Assembly (NCBI GenBank): GCA_016722705.1
Contig: JADKGN010000004.1
Location: 1,116,001 to 1,180,000, forward strand
Source of the DNA: Candidatus Dechloromonas phosphoritropha
Lineage (GTDB): Bacteria; Pseudomonadota; Gammaproteobacteria; Burkholderiales; Rhodocyclaceae
Direction of reading: 5' to 3'
DNA: 64,000 bases
Part shown: positions 8,759 to 17,994 of the stretch, one piece after another
How the letters are laid out: every line of letters begins with the position of its first letter
Position numbering within the stretch: the stretch's first letter is position 1
The notes under the pieces: model-generated
The model's input: only the letters and a program-made list of their open reading frames with translations
What the model was told of the DNA's origin: nothing
Database searches by the model: none
Made by a program: the position numbers and the translations under genes

Positions 8759-9297
8759 ACTGCTTTCCGCCGCATTAACTGAAAGTGGACTTCGCCAGCC
8801 TTGCCGTGACGCACCGTGCGCCAATCGCCCAGTGCCTCGATTTCATGTTCCGCCTCGATGTAGATCGCGGCATCTTCGTTCGCAACGCCGGAAAGAAGCG
8901 GCTCCAAGCGGCCGATCCAGCCTTTTTTGAAAGGTGGATCGAGGAAGACGAGATCAAATTTTGACTTCGTCGAGGACAGATATTGTAGCGCATCCGCGCG
9001 CCTGATCTCCACTTCGGGCGGGTTGCCGAGCATTTTTGCCGATTCGTTCAGGGCCGCCAGGACCTTCGCCGCCGCTTCGATCATGACCACCCGCGCCGCG
9101 CCGCGCGATGCCGCCTCGAAGCCCAGCGCACCGCTGCCGGCGAACAGATCGAGGCAATGCTCGCCGTCGAGTGCCTGGCCAAGCCAGTTAAACAGCGTTT
9201 CACGCACCCGGTCCGGCGTCGGGCGCAGGCCCTCGCTGTCATGAAAGCGCAAGACCCGGCGCCGGTAGCGGCCGCCGATGATGCGCAGCGAATTCAA
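8755..9297 (-). CDS. rsmD: 16S rRNA (guanine(966)-N2)-methyltransferase
   Basis: SAM-dependent methylase modifying G966 of 16S rRNA. The 180-aa product carries the N-terminal IIGGRYRRR and RPTPDRVRETLFNWL signatures, SAM motif I DLFAGSGALGFEA (residues 50-62) and catalytic motif IV DPPF (about residues 120-123). The start is TTG at 9295-9297, overlapping the stop of the upstream M16 gene (TTGA), the same coupling device as at rsmD-coaD. Length matches the family. Confidence 0.93.
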   Translation of the reverse strand: MNSLRIIGGRYRRRVLRFHDSEGLRPTPDRVRETLFNWLGQALDGEHCLDLFAGSGALGFEAASRGAARVVMIEAAAKVLAALNESAKMLGNPPEVEIRRADALQYLSSTKSKFDLVFLDPPFKKGWIGRLEPLLSGVANEDAAIYIEAEHEIEALGDWRTVRHGKAGEVHFQLMRRKAV

Positions 9298-10583
9298 TCG
9301 GCGGCGACCGTCACGGTCATCAGGTCTGCGGGCCGAATATGGCGCGAAAATGCCTGTTTTACGGCGTCGACCGTAACGGCCCGAACATTTTCCTGATAGT
9401 GGTCGAGGTAGTCGAGCGGCAGGCCGTAGAAGCCGATCACGGCAACATTGGCGAGAATCTTCTTGTTGCTGTCGAGGCGCAGCGGGAAGCTGCCGGTCAG
9501 GTTGGCGATCGCCGCTGCCAGTTCTTCCTCGGTCGGCCCTTGCTTCAGGAAGCCGTCGAGCACGTCGCGGGTCACCGCGATCGCGTCTTTCGCCTGCGAG
9601 CGCTTGGTCTGCAGGCTGATCTGGAACGGCCCGGTCTGGCGCAACGGGTTGAAATAACTGGAAACGCTGTAGGCGTAACCGCGCTTGTCGCGCACTTCCT
9701 TCATCAACCGCGAAACGAAGCCGCCGCCGCCGAGCGAATAGTTGCCGACCATCAGCGGGAAGAAATCCGGATTGCCGCGCTCGATCGCCGGCAGGCCGAT
9801 ATGGATGTGCGCCTGGGTGGCCGGGTGCTCGAGTTTGACCGTCTTGCCGGGAGCGATTTTGGGCGCCGGCGGCAGCGTGGCGGCTGTACCCTTCGGCAGC
9901 CCGGCGGCAATCGCTTCGGCGATCTTTTCCGCCTCGCTGCGGCTGATGTCGCCGACCAGCGCAATGCTGGCATTGGCTGCCGTGAAATAGCGGGCATGGA
10001 AGGCCACGAGGTCGTCGCGGTTCAGGCTGGCGACCGATTCCGGCGTCGCTTGCCGGCCGTAGGGGTGGTCCGGGTACATTGCTGCCCAGAACGCCTTGCT
10101 GGCGATGCTGTCGGGGCGGGTCATCGCCTCCTTGAGCGCCAGGATAGTGCGCGCCTTCTCGCGCTCGAAAATCGCCGCGTCGAAGCGCGGGGCCTGGAGC
10201 ACGTTGCGCAGTACGGCGAGGGCGACGTCGCGCTTTTCCGGAGCCGACAGCGTGCGGACGGAGAGACTGGCGCGGTCGGTGTCGGTGCTGCCGCCCAGCG
10301 CGGCGCCGATGTCGGCCATCTCCTCGGCGATCGCCGTCTCGTCGAGCTTGCCGGCGCCGAGATCGAGCGCGCCGCAGGTCAGCGACGCGGTGCCGGATTT
10401 GCCCGGCGGGTCAAACATCGAGCCAGCGGCGAAATCGACCTGCACGTCGAGGATGGGCAGAGCATGGCTTTCAACGAAATAGACGCGGGCACCGCTCGGC
10501 GTCACCCAGTTTTCGATCTTGATTCCGGCCAGCGCGGAATTTGCCGCGAGCAGGACGACGATTGCGGTCAACAGCTTTTTCAT
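9294..10583 (-). CDS. M16-family peptidase-like protein lacking the zinc motif
   Basis: The 429-aa product has a signal peptide (MKKLLTAIVVLLAANSALA) and the two-lobe M16 insulinase/processing-peptidase fold, but no HxxEH: the equivalent region reads KSGTASLTCGALDLGAG. Family knowledge says such a partner pairs with an active M16 subunit, like the alpha/beta mitochondrial processing peptidase, and the active partner is encoded directly upstream. The glycine-rich stretch YSLGGGGFVSRLMKEVRDKRGYAY is the conserved C-lobe substrate-contact loop. It is probably periplasmic. It is coupled to rsmD by overlap. Confidence 0.88.
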   Translation of the reverse strand: MKKLLTAIVVLLAANSALAGIKIENWVTPSGARVYFVESHALPILDVQVDFAAGSMFDPPGKSGTASLTCGALDLGAGKLDETAIAEEMADIGAALGGSTDTDRASLSVRTLSAPEKRDVALAVLRNVLQAPRFDAAIFEREKARTILALKEAMTRPDSIASKAFWAAMYPDHPYGRQATPESVASLNRDDLVAFHARYFTAANASIALVGDISRSEAEKIAEAIAAGLPKGTAATLPPAPKIAPGKTVKLEHPATQAHIHIGLPAIERGNPDFFPLMVGNYSLGGGGFVSRLMKEVRDKRGYAYSVSSYFNPLRQTGPFQISLQTKRSQAKDAIAVTRDVLDGFLKQGPTEEELAAAIANLTGSFPLRLDSNKKILANVAVIGFYGLPLDYLDHYQENVRAVTVDAVKQAFSRHIRPADLMTVTVAAD

Positions 10584-10599
10584 GGGGATTTTTCTTGTC

Positions 10600-11961
10600 C
10601 TAGTGGCGTGAGGCGACGGCAGCGGTGCGCGGCTTGCGGTCGAGCGGTTGCGGATCGAGGATACCGATGGTCAGCGTGTCGTCGATGAAATATTTTTTCG
10701 CCGCCGCCTGCACTTCGGCGGCGCTGACCTGCTGTAACTTTTCCAGCATGCGGTCAAGCTTCTGGTACGGAATGCCGGCCGATTCAGCCTGGCCGATTTC
10801 CATCGCCTGGCCGAACATCGAGTCAAGCTTGTAGACCTGTGCAGCGACCAGTTGTGCGCGGGCGCGCTTGAGTTCCGGCTCGCTGACACCGTCCTGCTGG
10901 ATGCGTTTGATTTCGGCGCGCAACGCGGCTTGCAGGTCGGCGATAGTCTTGCCCGCCGACGGACTGCCATAGAGGTAGATCATGCCCGGACCGCGCGCGC
11001 TGTTGTCATAGTCGATGCCGACCGACAGTGCCACCTTGTCCTCGCGCACCAGCTTCTTGTTGAAGCGCGCGGCGTCGTGGCCATCGAGGATGGCAGCCAG
11101 CATCTGCAGCGCGTAGGGATCGCTGTCCTTGTCGACATCGCGCAGGACCGGCGCCTTGTAGCCCATGACCAAGACCGGCAGTTCGGCCGGTGCCTTGACC
11201 GTGACCTGGCGCGTGCCATCCTGGACCGGCTCGGTCAGTGTCTTGCGCGGCGGTAGCGGGCGTCCTTCGAGAACGCCGTAGTATTTCTCGGCCAGCGCGA
11301 AAACTTCTTTGTGATCGACATCGCCGACGACCAGCAGGAAGGCGTTGTTCGGTACGTACCACATGTCGTACCAGGCCTTGGCGTCGGCGGCGCTCATGCT
11401 CTCGAGATCACTCATCCAGCCGATGATCGGGCGCCGATAGGGATGGACCTGGAAAGCGACGGCATTCATCTGTTCAAACAGGCGCGCCTGCGGGTTGTCG
11501 TCGGTACGCATGCGGCGCTCTTCCATGACCACCTTGATCTCCTGCGCAAATTCCTTGGGGTCGACGTTCAGATGGCGCATGCGGTCGGCTTCGAGCTGCA
11601 TCATCTCGGCCAGCTTTTCCTTTGGTACCTGCTGGAAGTAGGCGGTGTAGTCGCGGCTGGTGAAGGCGTTGTCGCGCCCGCCGGCAGCGGCGACACGCTT
11701 GTTGAACTCGCCGGGGCCGACGCTCGGCGTACCCTTGAACATCATGTGTTCAAGCACATGGGCGACGCCTGAGGCGCCGTCGACCTCGTCCATGCTGCCA
11801 ATGCGGTACCAGACCATCTGGGCGACGGTCGGGGCGCGGTGGTCTTCCTTGACGATGACGCGCAGGCCGTTGCTGAGCGTCGTTTCGAATGGATTGGCCA
11901 GGGCTGCGGTGAATAGTCCGGGGAGCAGCAGAACAAAGGTGAAGAGGTGACGCATACGCAT
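10600..11961 (-). CDS. zinc M16-family peptidase (active subunit)
   Basis: The 453-aa product has a signal peptide (MRMRHLFTFVLLLPGLFTAALA) and the inverted zinc motif HVLEH (His68, Glu71, His72), with a downstream VMEERRMRTDDNP stretch supplying the distal Glu. It is therefore the catalytic half of a heterodimeric periplasmic M16 protease (PqqL/YmxG-like) with the inactive subunit that follows 16 bp downstream. Translation may start at ATG 11961 or at the second Met two codons later. The divergent ftsY begins 108 bp away. The natural substrate is unknown. Confidence 0.9.
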   Translation of the reverse strand: MRMRHLFTFVLLLPGLFTAALANPFETTLSNGLRVIVKEDHRAPTVAQMVWYRIGSMDEVDGASGVAHVLEHMMFKGTPSVGPGEFNKRVAAAGGRDNAFTSRDYTAYFQQVPKEKLAEMMQLEADRMRHLNVDPKEFAQEIKVVMEERRMRTDDNPQARLFEQMNAVAFQVHPYRRPIIGWMSDLESMSAADAKAWYDMWYVPNNAFLLVVGDVDHKEVFALAEKYYGVLEGRPLPPRKTLTEPVQDGTRQVTVKAPAELPVLVMGYKAPVLRDVDKDSDPYALQMLAAILDGHDAARFNKKLVREDKVALSVGIDYDNSARGPGMIYLYGSPSAGKTIADLQAALRAEIKRIQQDGVSEPELKRARAQLVAAQVYKLDSMFGQAMEIGQAESAGIPYQKLDRMLEKLQQVSAAEVQAAAKKYFIDDTLTIGILDPQPLDRKPRTAAVASRH

Positions 11962-12069
11962 GGGTAACTGGGCTTTCTGCTAGAATCAACAAGGAAAATC
12001 ATATTCATCCAGGCGGCATCTTATCGGTTTGCCACCTGCCTGTCAGCTTGGCTTCAGACCACAATTCTC

Positions 12070-13053
12070 ATGTTCAGTTTCGTCAAGAAATCCGAAAGCG
12101 AAGCGGCACCCGCCACTCCAGCCGCTCCCGCCGACACAGTCGCCACACCCAAATGGCGTGAGCGTCTGTTTAAGGGCCTCGCCAAGACGCGCGCCCAATG
12201 GGGCGGAAGGCTCAAGACCATCTTCTCGCGCGGCAAGGTCGACGACCAGTTTCTCGAGGAACTGGAAACCCTGCTGCTGACCAGCGACGTCGGGATCGAG
12301 GCAACCATGCGCCTGCTCGACGATCTGAAGATTGCCGCCGAGTACGACAAGCTCGATACGCCGGAAGGCATCCAGAGGGCGCTCGCCAATATTCTCAGCG
12401 CAACCCTGAAGCCGCTCGAGAAGCCCCTCGATGTCAGCGGCCACAAGCCGTTCGTGATCATGATCGCCGGCGTCAACGGGGCCGGCAAGACGACCTCGAT
12501 CGGCAAGCTGGCCAAGTATTACCAGAACCAGGGCAAGAGCGTGCTGCTCGCCGCCGGCGACACTTTCCGCGCCGCCGCCCGTGAGCAACTGGAAACCTGG
12601 GGGCGGCGCAACAACGTGGCGGTCATCGCCCAGGACAAGGGCGATCCGGCGGCTGTCGTCTTCGATGCCATCCTGGCCGCCAAGGCGCGCGGCATCGATA
12701 TCGTGCTGGCCGACACGGCAGGGCGCCTGCCGACGCAACTGCACCTGATGGAAGAAATCGCCAAGGTGCGGCGCGTCATCCAGAAGATCGATCCGACCGC
12801 TCCCCACGAGACACTGCTGGTGCTCGACGCCAACATCGGGCAGAACGCGTTGCAGCAGGTCAGGGCGTTCGACAAGGCCATCCGTGTCAGCGGGCTGGTC
12901 CTGACCAAGCTCGACGGCAGCGCCAAGGGCGGCGTCGTCATGGGGATCGCTCACGAGTGCCCGAAGCCGATCCGCTTCATCGGTGTCGGTGAGCAGATCG
13001 ACGACCTGCGCCCGTTCTCGGCGAGGGACTTCGTCGACGCGCTGTTCGAATGA
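12070..13053 (+). CDS. ftsY: signal recognition particle receptor FtsY
   Basis: SRP receptor GTPase that docks ribosome-nascent-chain complexes at the inner membrane. The 327-aa product has a short acidic/Ala-Pro A region (residues 1-30) with a FSFVKK start, the N helical domain (about 30-115) and the G domain: GVNGAGKTT (134-142), DTFRAAA (164-170), DTAGR (215-219) and TKLDGSAKGG near 276-285. It is followed with a 4-bp overlap by ftsE and then ftsX, the classical ftsYEX operon. Confidence 0.97.
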   Translation: MFSFVKKSESEAAPATPAAPADTVATPKWRERLFKGLAKTRAQWGGRLKTIFSRGKVDDQFLEELETLLLTSDVGIEATMRLLDDLKIAAEYDKLDTPEGIQRALANILSATLKPLEKPLDVSGHKPFVIMIAGVNGAGKTTSIGKLAKYYQNQGKSVLLAAGDTFRAAAREQLETWGRRNNVAVIAQDKGDPAAVVFDAILAAKARGIDIVLADTAGRLPTQLHLMEEIAKVRRVIQKIDPTAPHETLLVLDANIGQNALQQVRAFDKAIRVSGLVLTKLDGSAKGGVVMGIAHECPKPIRFIGVGEQIDDLRPFSARDFVDALFE

Positions 13054-13700
13054 TTGTCGCCAGCCAACTCGGCAAGCGTTATCCGGGCGGCTACGAGGCC
13101 ATCAAGGATGTGAGCTTCACCATCGAGGACGGGCAGATGGTCCTCATCACCGGCCATTCCGGCGCCGGCAAGTCGACGCTGGTCAAGCTGATTGCCGCCA
13201 TCGAGCTCCCGACCTCGGGAAGCCTCGTGGTCAATGGCCAGAACCTGTCGGCCTTGCGACGCAGCGCCATTCCCTACCTGCGCCGGCATTTCGGCATGGT
13301 CTTCCAGGACCAGAAACTGCTGTTCGACCGCAGCGCGCTCAATAACGTCATGCTGCCGCTGCAGATCGTCGGGCTGTCGCGGCGGAAGGCAATCCGCCGC
13401 GCCCAGGCCGCGCTTGACAAGGTTGGCCTGCTGGCACGCGAAAAGGCGATGCCGATCGCGCTCTCCGGCGGTGAGCAACAGCGCCTGGCGATCGCCCGCG
13501 CCGTCGTCAACCGCCCGGCGGTTGTCCTCGCCGACGAGCCGACCGGCAACCTCGACATCGATTCGGCAAACGACATCATAGGGATTTTCGCCGACTTTCA
13601 CCGGGTCGGCGTCACGGTCGTCGTCGCTACCCACGATCAGCACTGGATCGAGCGTTATCACCCGAATGTCCTGTGCCTCGATCACGGGAGGCTCTCGTGA
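13050..13700 (+). CDS. ftsE: cell-division ATP-binding protein FtsE
   Basis: ATPase of the FtsEX complex, which drives peptidoglycan hydrolases at the septum through conformational signalling rather than transport. The 216-aa ABC protein has Walker A GHSGAGKST (residues 35-43), Q-loop FQDQKLL, signature LSGGEQQRLAIARA (from about 137) and Walker B VVLADEPTGNLD. Its ATG overlaps ftsY (ATGA) and its TGA overlaps the GTG of ftsX. Confidence 0.97.
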   Translation: MIVASQLGKRYPGGYEAIKDVSFTIEDGQMVLITGHSGAGKSTLVKLIAAIELPTSGSLVVNGQNLSALRRSAIPYLRRHFGMVFQDQKLLFDRSALNNVMLPLQIVGLSRRKAIRRAQAALDKVGLLAREKAMPIALSGGEQQRLAIARAVVNRPAVVLADEPTGNLDIDSANDIIGIFADFHRVGVTVVVATHDQHWIERYHPNVLCLDHGRLS

Positions 13701-14596
13701 ACGCCTGGCTGTCGCAGCATGGGGCGGCGCTGGCTTCGGCCTTCCGTCGCTTGTGGTCGGCGCCGCTCAATACCCTGCTTTCGCTGCTTGTCATGGGGAT
13801 CGTCCTGACTCTGCCCGCCTTCGGCTACGTGCTGCTCGACAACCTGCGCGATCTCGGGCGCAACATTTCAGGCGTGCAGCAGATCAGCCTGTTCATGAGC
13901 CTCGATGCCAGCAGGAAGGAGGTCGCCGAAATCGAGAACCAGCTCAAGCAGGCGGCGACCGGCACATGGCGCTTCGTGCCGAAGGAAGAGGCGCTGAAAC
14001 ACATGCAGGCCAACGAAGGCATGGCCGAAATCGTCGCCAGCCTGCCGCGCAATCCGCTGCCCGACGCCTTCATCGTCGAGCCGACCAACACGGAGCCGGC
14101 GGCTCTTGAGATACTGCGCAAGGAGATCGCCGGCTGGCCCAATGTTGCGCATGTCCAGCTCGATTCCGCCTGGGTCAAGCGCTTCGATGCCTTTCTGCGT
14201 ATCGCGAGGCTCGCCCTGTGGATGCTTGCCGGCATCTTCGCCGCCGGCCTGATCGCCGTCACCTTCAACACTATCCGCCTGCAGGTCATGGCGCAGGCCG
14301 CCGAGATCGAGGTGGCGCGCATGATCGGCGCGACCGACACCTTCATCCGCCGTCCCTTTTATTATTTCGGCGCCCTGCAGGGCGTGCTCGGCGGACTGCT
14401 TGCCGCCGCCCTGGTCGTCGGTGCGTTGAGGCTGCTGGCGGGGCCGGCCGGCGAACTGGCAGCGCTTTATGGCACCAGCTTCGCCCTGCGTCTGCCCGTT
14501 CCCGCTGAGGTTGCCGCACTGGCGGGGATCGGCGCTGTCCTCGGCTGGCTGGGAGCGCAACTGTCGGTCAGCCTCTCGCTGCGAAAGTTTGACTAG
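13697..14596 (+). CDS. ftsX: cell-division membrane protein FtsX
   Basis: Inner-membrane partner of FtsE. The start is the GTG at 13697 (GTGA overlapping the ftsE stop), giving 299 aa; the frame upstream lies inside ftsE. There is one N-terminal membrane segment (about residues 25-47), a periplasmic loop of roughly 120 residues (ISLFMSLDASRKEVAEIE...) that in relatives contacts EnvC-type activators, then three C-terminal membrane segments forming the FtsX/MacB permease core (WMLAGIFAAGLIAVTFN; YFGALQGVLGGLLAAALVV; a final one near residue 280). Confidence 0.94.
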   Translation: MNAWLSQHGAALASAFRRLWSAPLNTLLSLLVMGIVLTLPAFGYVLLDNLRDLGRNISGVQQISLFMSLDASRKEVAEIENQLKQAATGTWRFVPKEEALKHMQANEGMAEIVASLPRNPLPDAFIVEPTNTEPAALEILRKEIAGWPNVAHVQLDSAWVKRFDAFLRIARLALWMLAGIFAAGLIAVTFNTIRLQVMAQAAEIEVARMIGATDTFIRRPFYYFGALQGVLGGLLAAALVVGALRLLAGPAGELAALYGTSFALRLPVPAEVAALAGIGAVLGWLGAQLSVSLSLRKFD

Positions 14597-16205
14597 CACC
14601 AGCCGCCGCGATTTCCTGCGTGCGGTCGGCGCCGCCACCCTCGCCGGTTGCGCGCCAGCCGGCAAGCCGCCGCTGCCGCCCGGCGAGCTGCTCGGCATGA
14701 ACCATGTGCTGGGCCATCGGCTGCGCGGCAGCGGCTTTCCAGCGCCCAGCGAAACCCGCCGGACGGGTGTCGTGATCGTCGGCGGCGGCGTTTCCGGGCT
14801 GTCGGCTGCCTGGAAACTGGCGCAGGCCGGGGTCGATGATTTTCTGGTCCTCGACATGGAAAGCGAACCGGGCGGTAATTCACGGGCCGGGCAGAGTCCG
14901 CTCGTCGCTTATCCGTGGGGCGCCCATTACCTGCCGCTGCCGACGCAAGAAGCGGCTCACGTACGCGAGCTGCTCGCCGAACTTGGCGTACTGCACGGTG
15001 ACCCTGGCGCCGCCAGGCCGACTTACGAGGAGCGCTTCCTGTGCGCGACGCCGCAGGAACGCGTTTTCCGCAACGGCCTGTGGGACGATGGCCTACTGCC
15101 GCATCGTGGCGTCGATGCCGGCGAACGCGAGCAACAGCGCCGCTTCCAGGAACGCATGGACGAACTGAAAAATTCGCGCGGCAAGGATGGCCGGCGTCTC
15201 TTCGCTATTCCGATGGAATTCTCCAGCCGCGATCCCGAATGGCTGGCGCTCGACCGCATTCCGTTCGCTCGCTGGCTGAAGGAAAATGGCTTCACCGCGC
15301 CCAGCGTGCTCTGGCTGGCCAACTACGCGACGCGCGACGATTACGGCACCGCCAGCGACCAGACCTCGGCCTGGGCCGGTCTGCACTACTTCGCCTGCCG
15401 CACCGGCGCGGCGGCCAATGCTGCCAATGACGTAGTGCTCACGGCACCGGAAGGCAATGCCTGGCTGGTGCGTGGTCTGGCCCGGCATGCCGAGGGGCGC
15501 ATCCTGACCGACGCTCTAGTCTGGCGCATCGGGGAAGGAAAAGCGAATGTTGCGGTCGACGTCCTTTTTGGCGCAAAAGCAGTGCGCATCGAAGCGCGGC
15601 AAGTGATCTGGGCGGCGCCCGCCTTCCTCCTCCCGCGCGTTTGGCCTGGGTTGCCGGACGAACTGAAGGCGGCGGCGCTGGCCGGCGACTACGCGCCGTG
15701 GCTGACCGCCAACTTGCATTTATCCGATTTCCCGGAAGAACGCCATGGCGCGCCGCCGGCCTGGGACAGCGTGCTTTACGATAGCCCCGGTCTCGGCTAC
15801 GTGGTGGCGACCCACCAGTTGATCCGCAGGCATCTGTCGGGAACCGTCTTCACCTACTACCGCGCCTTGAGCGAGGTCACGCCCACCGAAGGCCGCCGCC
15901 TGCTGCTCGAAAGGCCGCGCGCAACCTGGGCCGAGGGCATCCTCGGCGAACTCGAACGGGTGCACCCCAACATCCGCAAGCTGACCACCCGCCTCGACAT
16001 CTTCCGCAATGGCCACGCCATGCGCCGCCCGACCCCTGGCAGCCTGTGGGGCGGTCAACGCGAAAAACTGGTCAATTTCCGCCATCCGCGCATCGCTCTG
16101 GCGCATGCCGATCTTTCCGGATTTTCGCTGTTCGAGGAGGCGCAGTATCGTGGAGTGCGAGCAGCGGAACGCATTCTCTTATCGGCGGACAAGGGTGGCT
16201 CCTGA
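14589..16205 (+). CDS. Tat-exported FAD-dependent oxidoreductase, probable lipoprotein
   Basis: I choose the TTG at 14589 (8-bp overlap with ftsX) because it places a twin-arginine signal at the very N-terminus: (M)TSTSRRDFLRAVGAATLAGC, where SRRDFLR is the Tat motif and LAGC a lipobox. A FAD-binding dinucleotide fold follows (VVIVGGGVSGLSAAWKL, then an acidic LDMESEPGG strand end), as in protoporphyrinogen/amine-oxidase-like flavoproteins. The protein is 538 aa. Its substrate cannot be read from sequence. Export as a folded flavoprotein is inferred from the Tat motif. Confidence 0.82.
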   Translation: MTSTSRRDFLRAVGAATLAGCAPAGKPPLPPGELLGMNHVLGHRLRGSGFPAPSETRRTGVVIVGGGVSGLSAAWKLAQAGVDDFLVLDMESEPGGNSRAGQSPLVAYPWGAHYLPLPTQEAAHVRELLAELGVLHGDPGAARPTYEERFLCATPQERVFRNGLWDDGLLPHRGVDAGEREQQRRFQERMDELKNSRGKDGRRLFAIPMEFSSRDPEWLALDRIPFARWLKENGFTAPSVLWLANYATRDDYGTASDQTSAWAGLHYFACRTGAAANAANDVVLTAPEGNAWLVRGLARHAEGRILTDALVWRIGEGKANVAVDVLFGAKAVRIEARQVIWAAPAFLLPRVWPGLPDELKAAALAGDYAPWLTANLHLSDFPEERHGAPPAWDSVLYDSPGLGYVVATHQLIRRHLSGTVFTYYRALSEVTPTEGRRLLLERPRATWAEGILGELERVHPNIRKLTTRLDIFRNGHAMRRPTPGSLWGGQREKLVNFRHPRIALAHADLSGFSLFEEAQYRGVRAAERILLSADKGGS

Positions 16206-16226
16206 TTTAGCTGGCCCCAACCTGGT

Positions 16227-16255
16227 TGTTGATCGGGAGCGGCCTGATTACAATC
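16227..16255 (+). promoter_or_regulatory. candidate sigma-70 promoter
   Basis: TTGTTG (16227-16232) and TACAAT (16250-16255) are separated by exactly 17 bp and lie about 100 bp upstream of the small secreted-protein gene at 16359. No operator is recognisable. Confidence 0.5.
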
Positions 16256-16358
16256 GACAGCGCTGCGGCTGATATTTTCATGGCCGGGTGCCGCGTCCGT
16301 TGCGACTGGTCGGAAGTTGCTCCGGAAATCGAATCTGGTCCGATAGAGGGGATGGGCT

Positions 16359-16760
16359 ATGCGCAAGATCGTTTGGTTGCTGCTTGCAGCCGTCGCGTCG
16401 TTCGCCGCGGTTGCGGACGAAGATGGCACGAGGTTCTCGGGAGAGGAGCTGAAGACCCTGGTAACCGGGGCGACGGTGGAACATGTCACGAAGTCCGGCA
16501 GCCTGCGGCGCTGGAAGAACGACGCGGACGGGTCTTTCATGGTGACCACAGACAACAAGAAGTATGGGAACGCGTTGGGGCAACAATCCGTTACGAGGCC
16601 CGGAACGTGGTTGATCAATGACGGAGGGAAATACTGCGTCGAGTTCGATTGGCAGAAGCGCGAACCCGAGAAGTGGTGCGCTTTTATCATCAAGGGCGCC
16701 GATGGCGGCTATTACCTGAATTCCGTCGATCCAGCCCGGAAGATCAAATTCAGCAAGTGA
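16359..16760 (+). CDS. small secreted protein, possibly DUF995-like
   Basis: The 133-aa product has a clean signal peptide (MRKIVWLLLAAVASFAAVA, cleavage before DEDG). The mature domain of about 110 residues is predicted beta-rich, with a FSGEELKTLVTG opening, repeated short strands, and two cysteines (GGKYCVEFDW and EKWCAFI) that could form a disulfide in the periplasm. The pattern resembles DUF995-type proteins of unknown function, but this is a weak resemblance. It has its own candidate promoter and is convergent with the NamZ-like gene downstream. Confidence 0.65.
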   Translation: MRKIVWLLLAAVASFAAVADEDGTRFSGEELKTLVTGATVEHVTKSGSLRRWKNDADGSFMVTTDNKKYGNALGQQSVTRPGTWLINDGGKYCVEFDWQKREPEKWCAFIIKGADGGYYLNSVDPARKIKFSK

Positions 16761-16779
16761 GCGACACCACTTCCTGTCT

Positions 16780-17994
16780 TCAGTAGAGCAGAAGGTTTCC
16801 CCGCATGGTGTTCCAGGCAGTCTCATCGGGCGTCACCGTTGCGTCAAGCTGGTCGCTGCCGGAGTTGACGCTGTCCACCCATTCGCGCAGCAGCGGCGAG
16901 CCGTTGATCAGGTCGATGGCCAGCCGGTCATGCTCGTATTCGTAGGCGAAATCGCGCCACAGCGGGTAATCCGGATACAGGCGGCGGATGGCCTTGAAGG
17001 CGAGCGCCTGCAGGCGCCAGGGACGGAAGGTGGCGTGGTCGTAGGCGGGGTCGTCGACGTGAATCTGTAAGCCGTTGCACAGCTTGCCGGCGTGCTTGTG
17101 GAAAGTCGGCTCGAACCAGATTTCGCGCAGTTTGCAACCCGTGAGCCAGTGCGGCGCGAACGCCTGCATTTCGGCGAGCACGGCGTGGGCGTCGAGGTCC
17201 GGGGCGCCGAAGATTTCCAGCGGGCGGGTCGTGCCGCGCCCTTCGCTCAATGTCGTGCCTTCGAGCATCACGGTACCGGCGTAGGCGCGGGCCATCGACA
17301 GGTTGGGGGCGTTCGGGCTCGGGTTGATCCAGGTGCGCTCGCCGAGCGGCCAGCCATAGCCGGGCGCGGCAGCGGGCTGCCAGCCCTGCATTTCGATGAC
17401 ACGGTAGTCGACATCCAGCTTGAGTGTGCTGATGAACCATTGCCCGAGTTCGCCCATGGTCAGGCCGTGGCGCATCGGCATGGCGCCGGCGCCGACAAAG
17501 CTCTCCCAGCCATCGCGCAGGGTCAGGCCTTCGACCGGGCGCCCAGCCGGGTTCGGGCGGTCGAGGACCCAGACGGTTTTTCCATGTTCAGCGGCAACTT
17601 CCAGAACGTAGCGCAGCGTGGTGATGAAAGTGTAGATGCGGCAGCCGAGGTCCTGCAGATCGACGAGCAGCACGTCGAAAGTGTCCATCATCGCGGCGCT
17701 CGGCCGACGTACTTTGCCGTAGAGGCTGAAGACCGGGATCCCATGCTGCGGGTCGAGGAAGTCCGGCGATTCGACCATGTTGTCCTGCTTGTCTCCGCGC
17801 AGCCCGTGCTGCGGGCCGAAGGCGGCGCTCAGCTTGAGGTCGGGCAGGGCAGCCAGTGCGTCAAGCGAGTGGGTAAGGTCAGCGGTCACCGAGGCCGGGT
17901 GGGCAAGCAGGGCGATGCGCTTGCCGGCCAGCGGGCGGCGCAGGGCGGGTTCGGTCAGCAGGCGGTCGATGCCGAAGCGGATGGGACGGGTCAT
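16780..17994 (-). CDS. DUF1343 / NamZ-like exo-beta-N-acetylmuramidase family protein
   Basis: The 404-aa product shows DUF1343 hallmarks: FGPQHGLRGDKQDNM, VFSLYGK, DVLLVDLQDLGCRIYTF, WVLDRPNPAGRPVEG and MLEGTTLSEGRGTTRPLE. Characterised members (NamZ) release terminal MurNAc from peptidoglycan fragments, suggesting a role in muropeptide recycling. No signal peptide is visible, so the protein may act in the cytoplasm; many relatives are exported. Its ATG overlaps the stop of the upstream DOMON-like gene by 4 bp, implying co-expression. Confidence 0.85.
   Translation of the reverse strand: MTRPIRFGIDRLLTEPALRRPLAGKRIALLAHPASVTADLTHSLDALAALPDLKLSAAFGPQHGLRGDKQDNMVESPDFLDPQHGIPVFSLYGKVRRPSAAMMDTFDVLLVDLQDLGCRIYTFITTLRYVLEVAAEHGKTVWVLDRPNPAGRPVEGLTLRDGWESFVGAGAMPMRHGLTMGELGQWFISTLKLDVDYRVIEMQGWQPAAAPGYGWPLGERTWINPSPNAPNLSMARAYAGTVMLEGTTLSEGRGTTRPLEIFGAPDLDAHAVLAEMQAFAPHWLTGCKLREIWFEPTFHKHAGKLCNGLQIHVDDPAYDHATFRPWRLQALAFKAIRRLYPDYPLWRDFAYEYEHDRLAIDLINGSPLLREWVDSVNSGSDQLDATVTPDETAWNTMRGNLLLY

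Noticed and set aside
12043..12954. Long minus-strand open frame opposite ftsY
   Set aside because: Antisense shadow of a strongly conserved GTPase; composition is Gly/Gln/Arg-rich with no recognisable motif.
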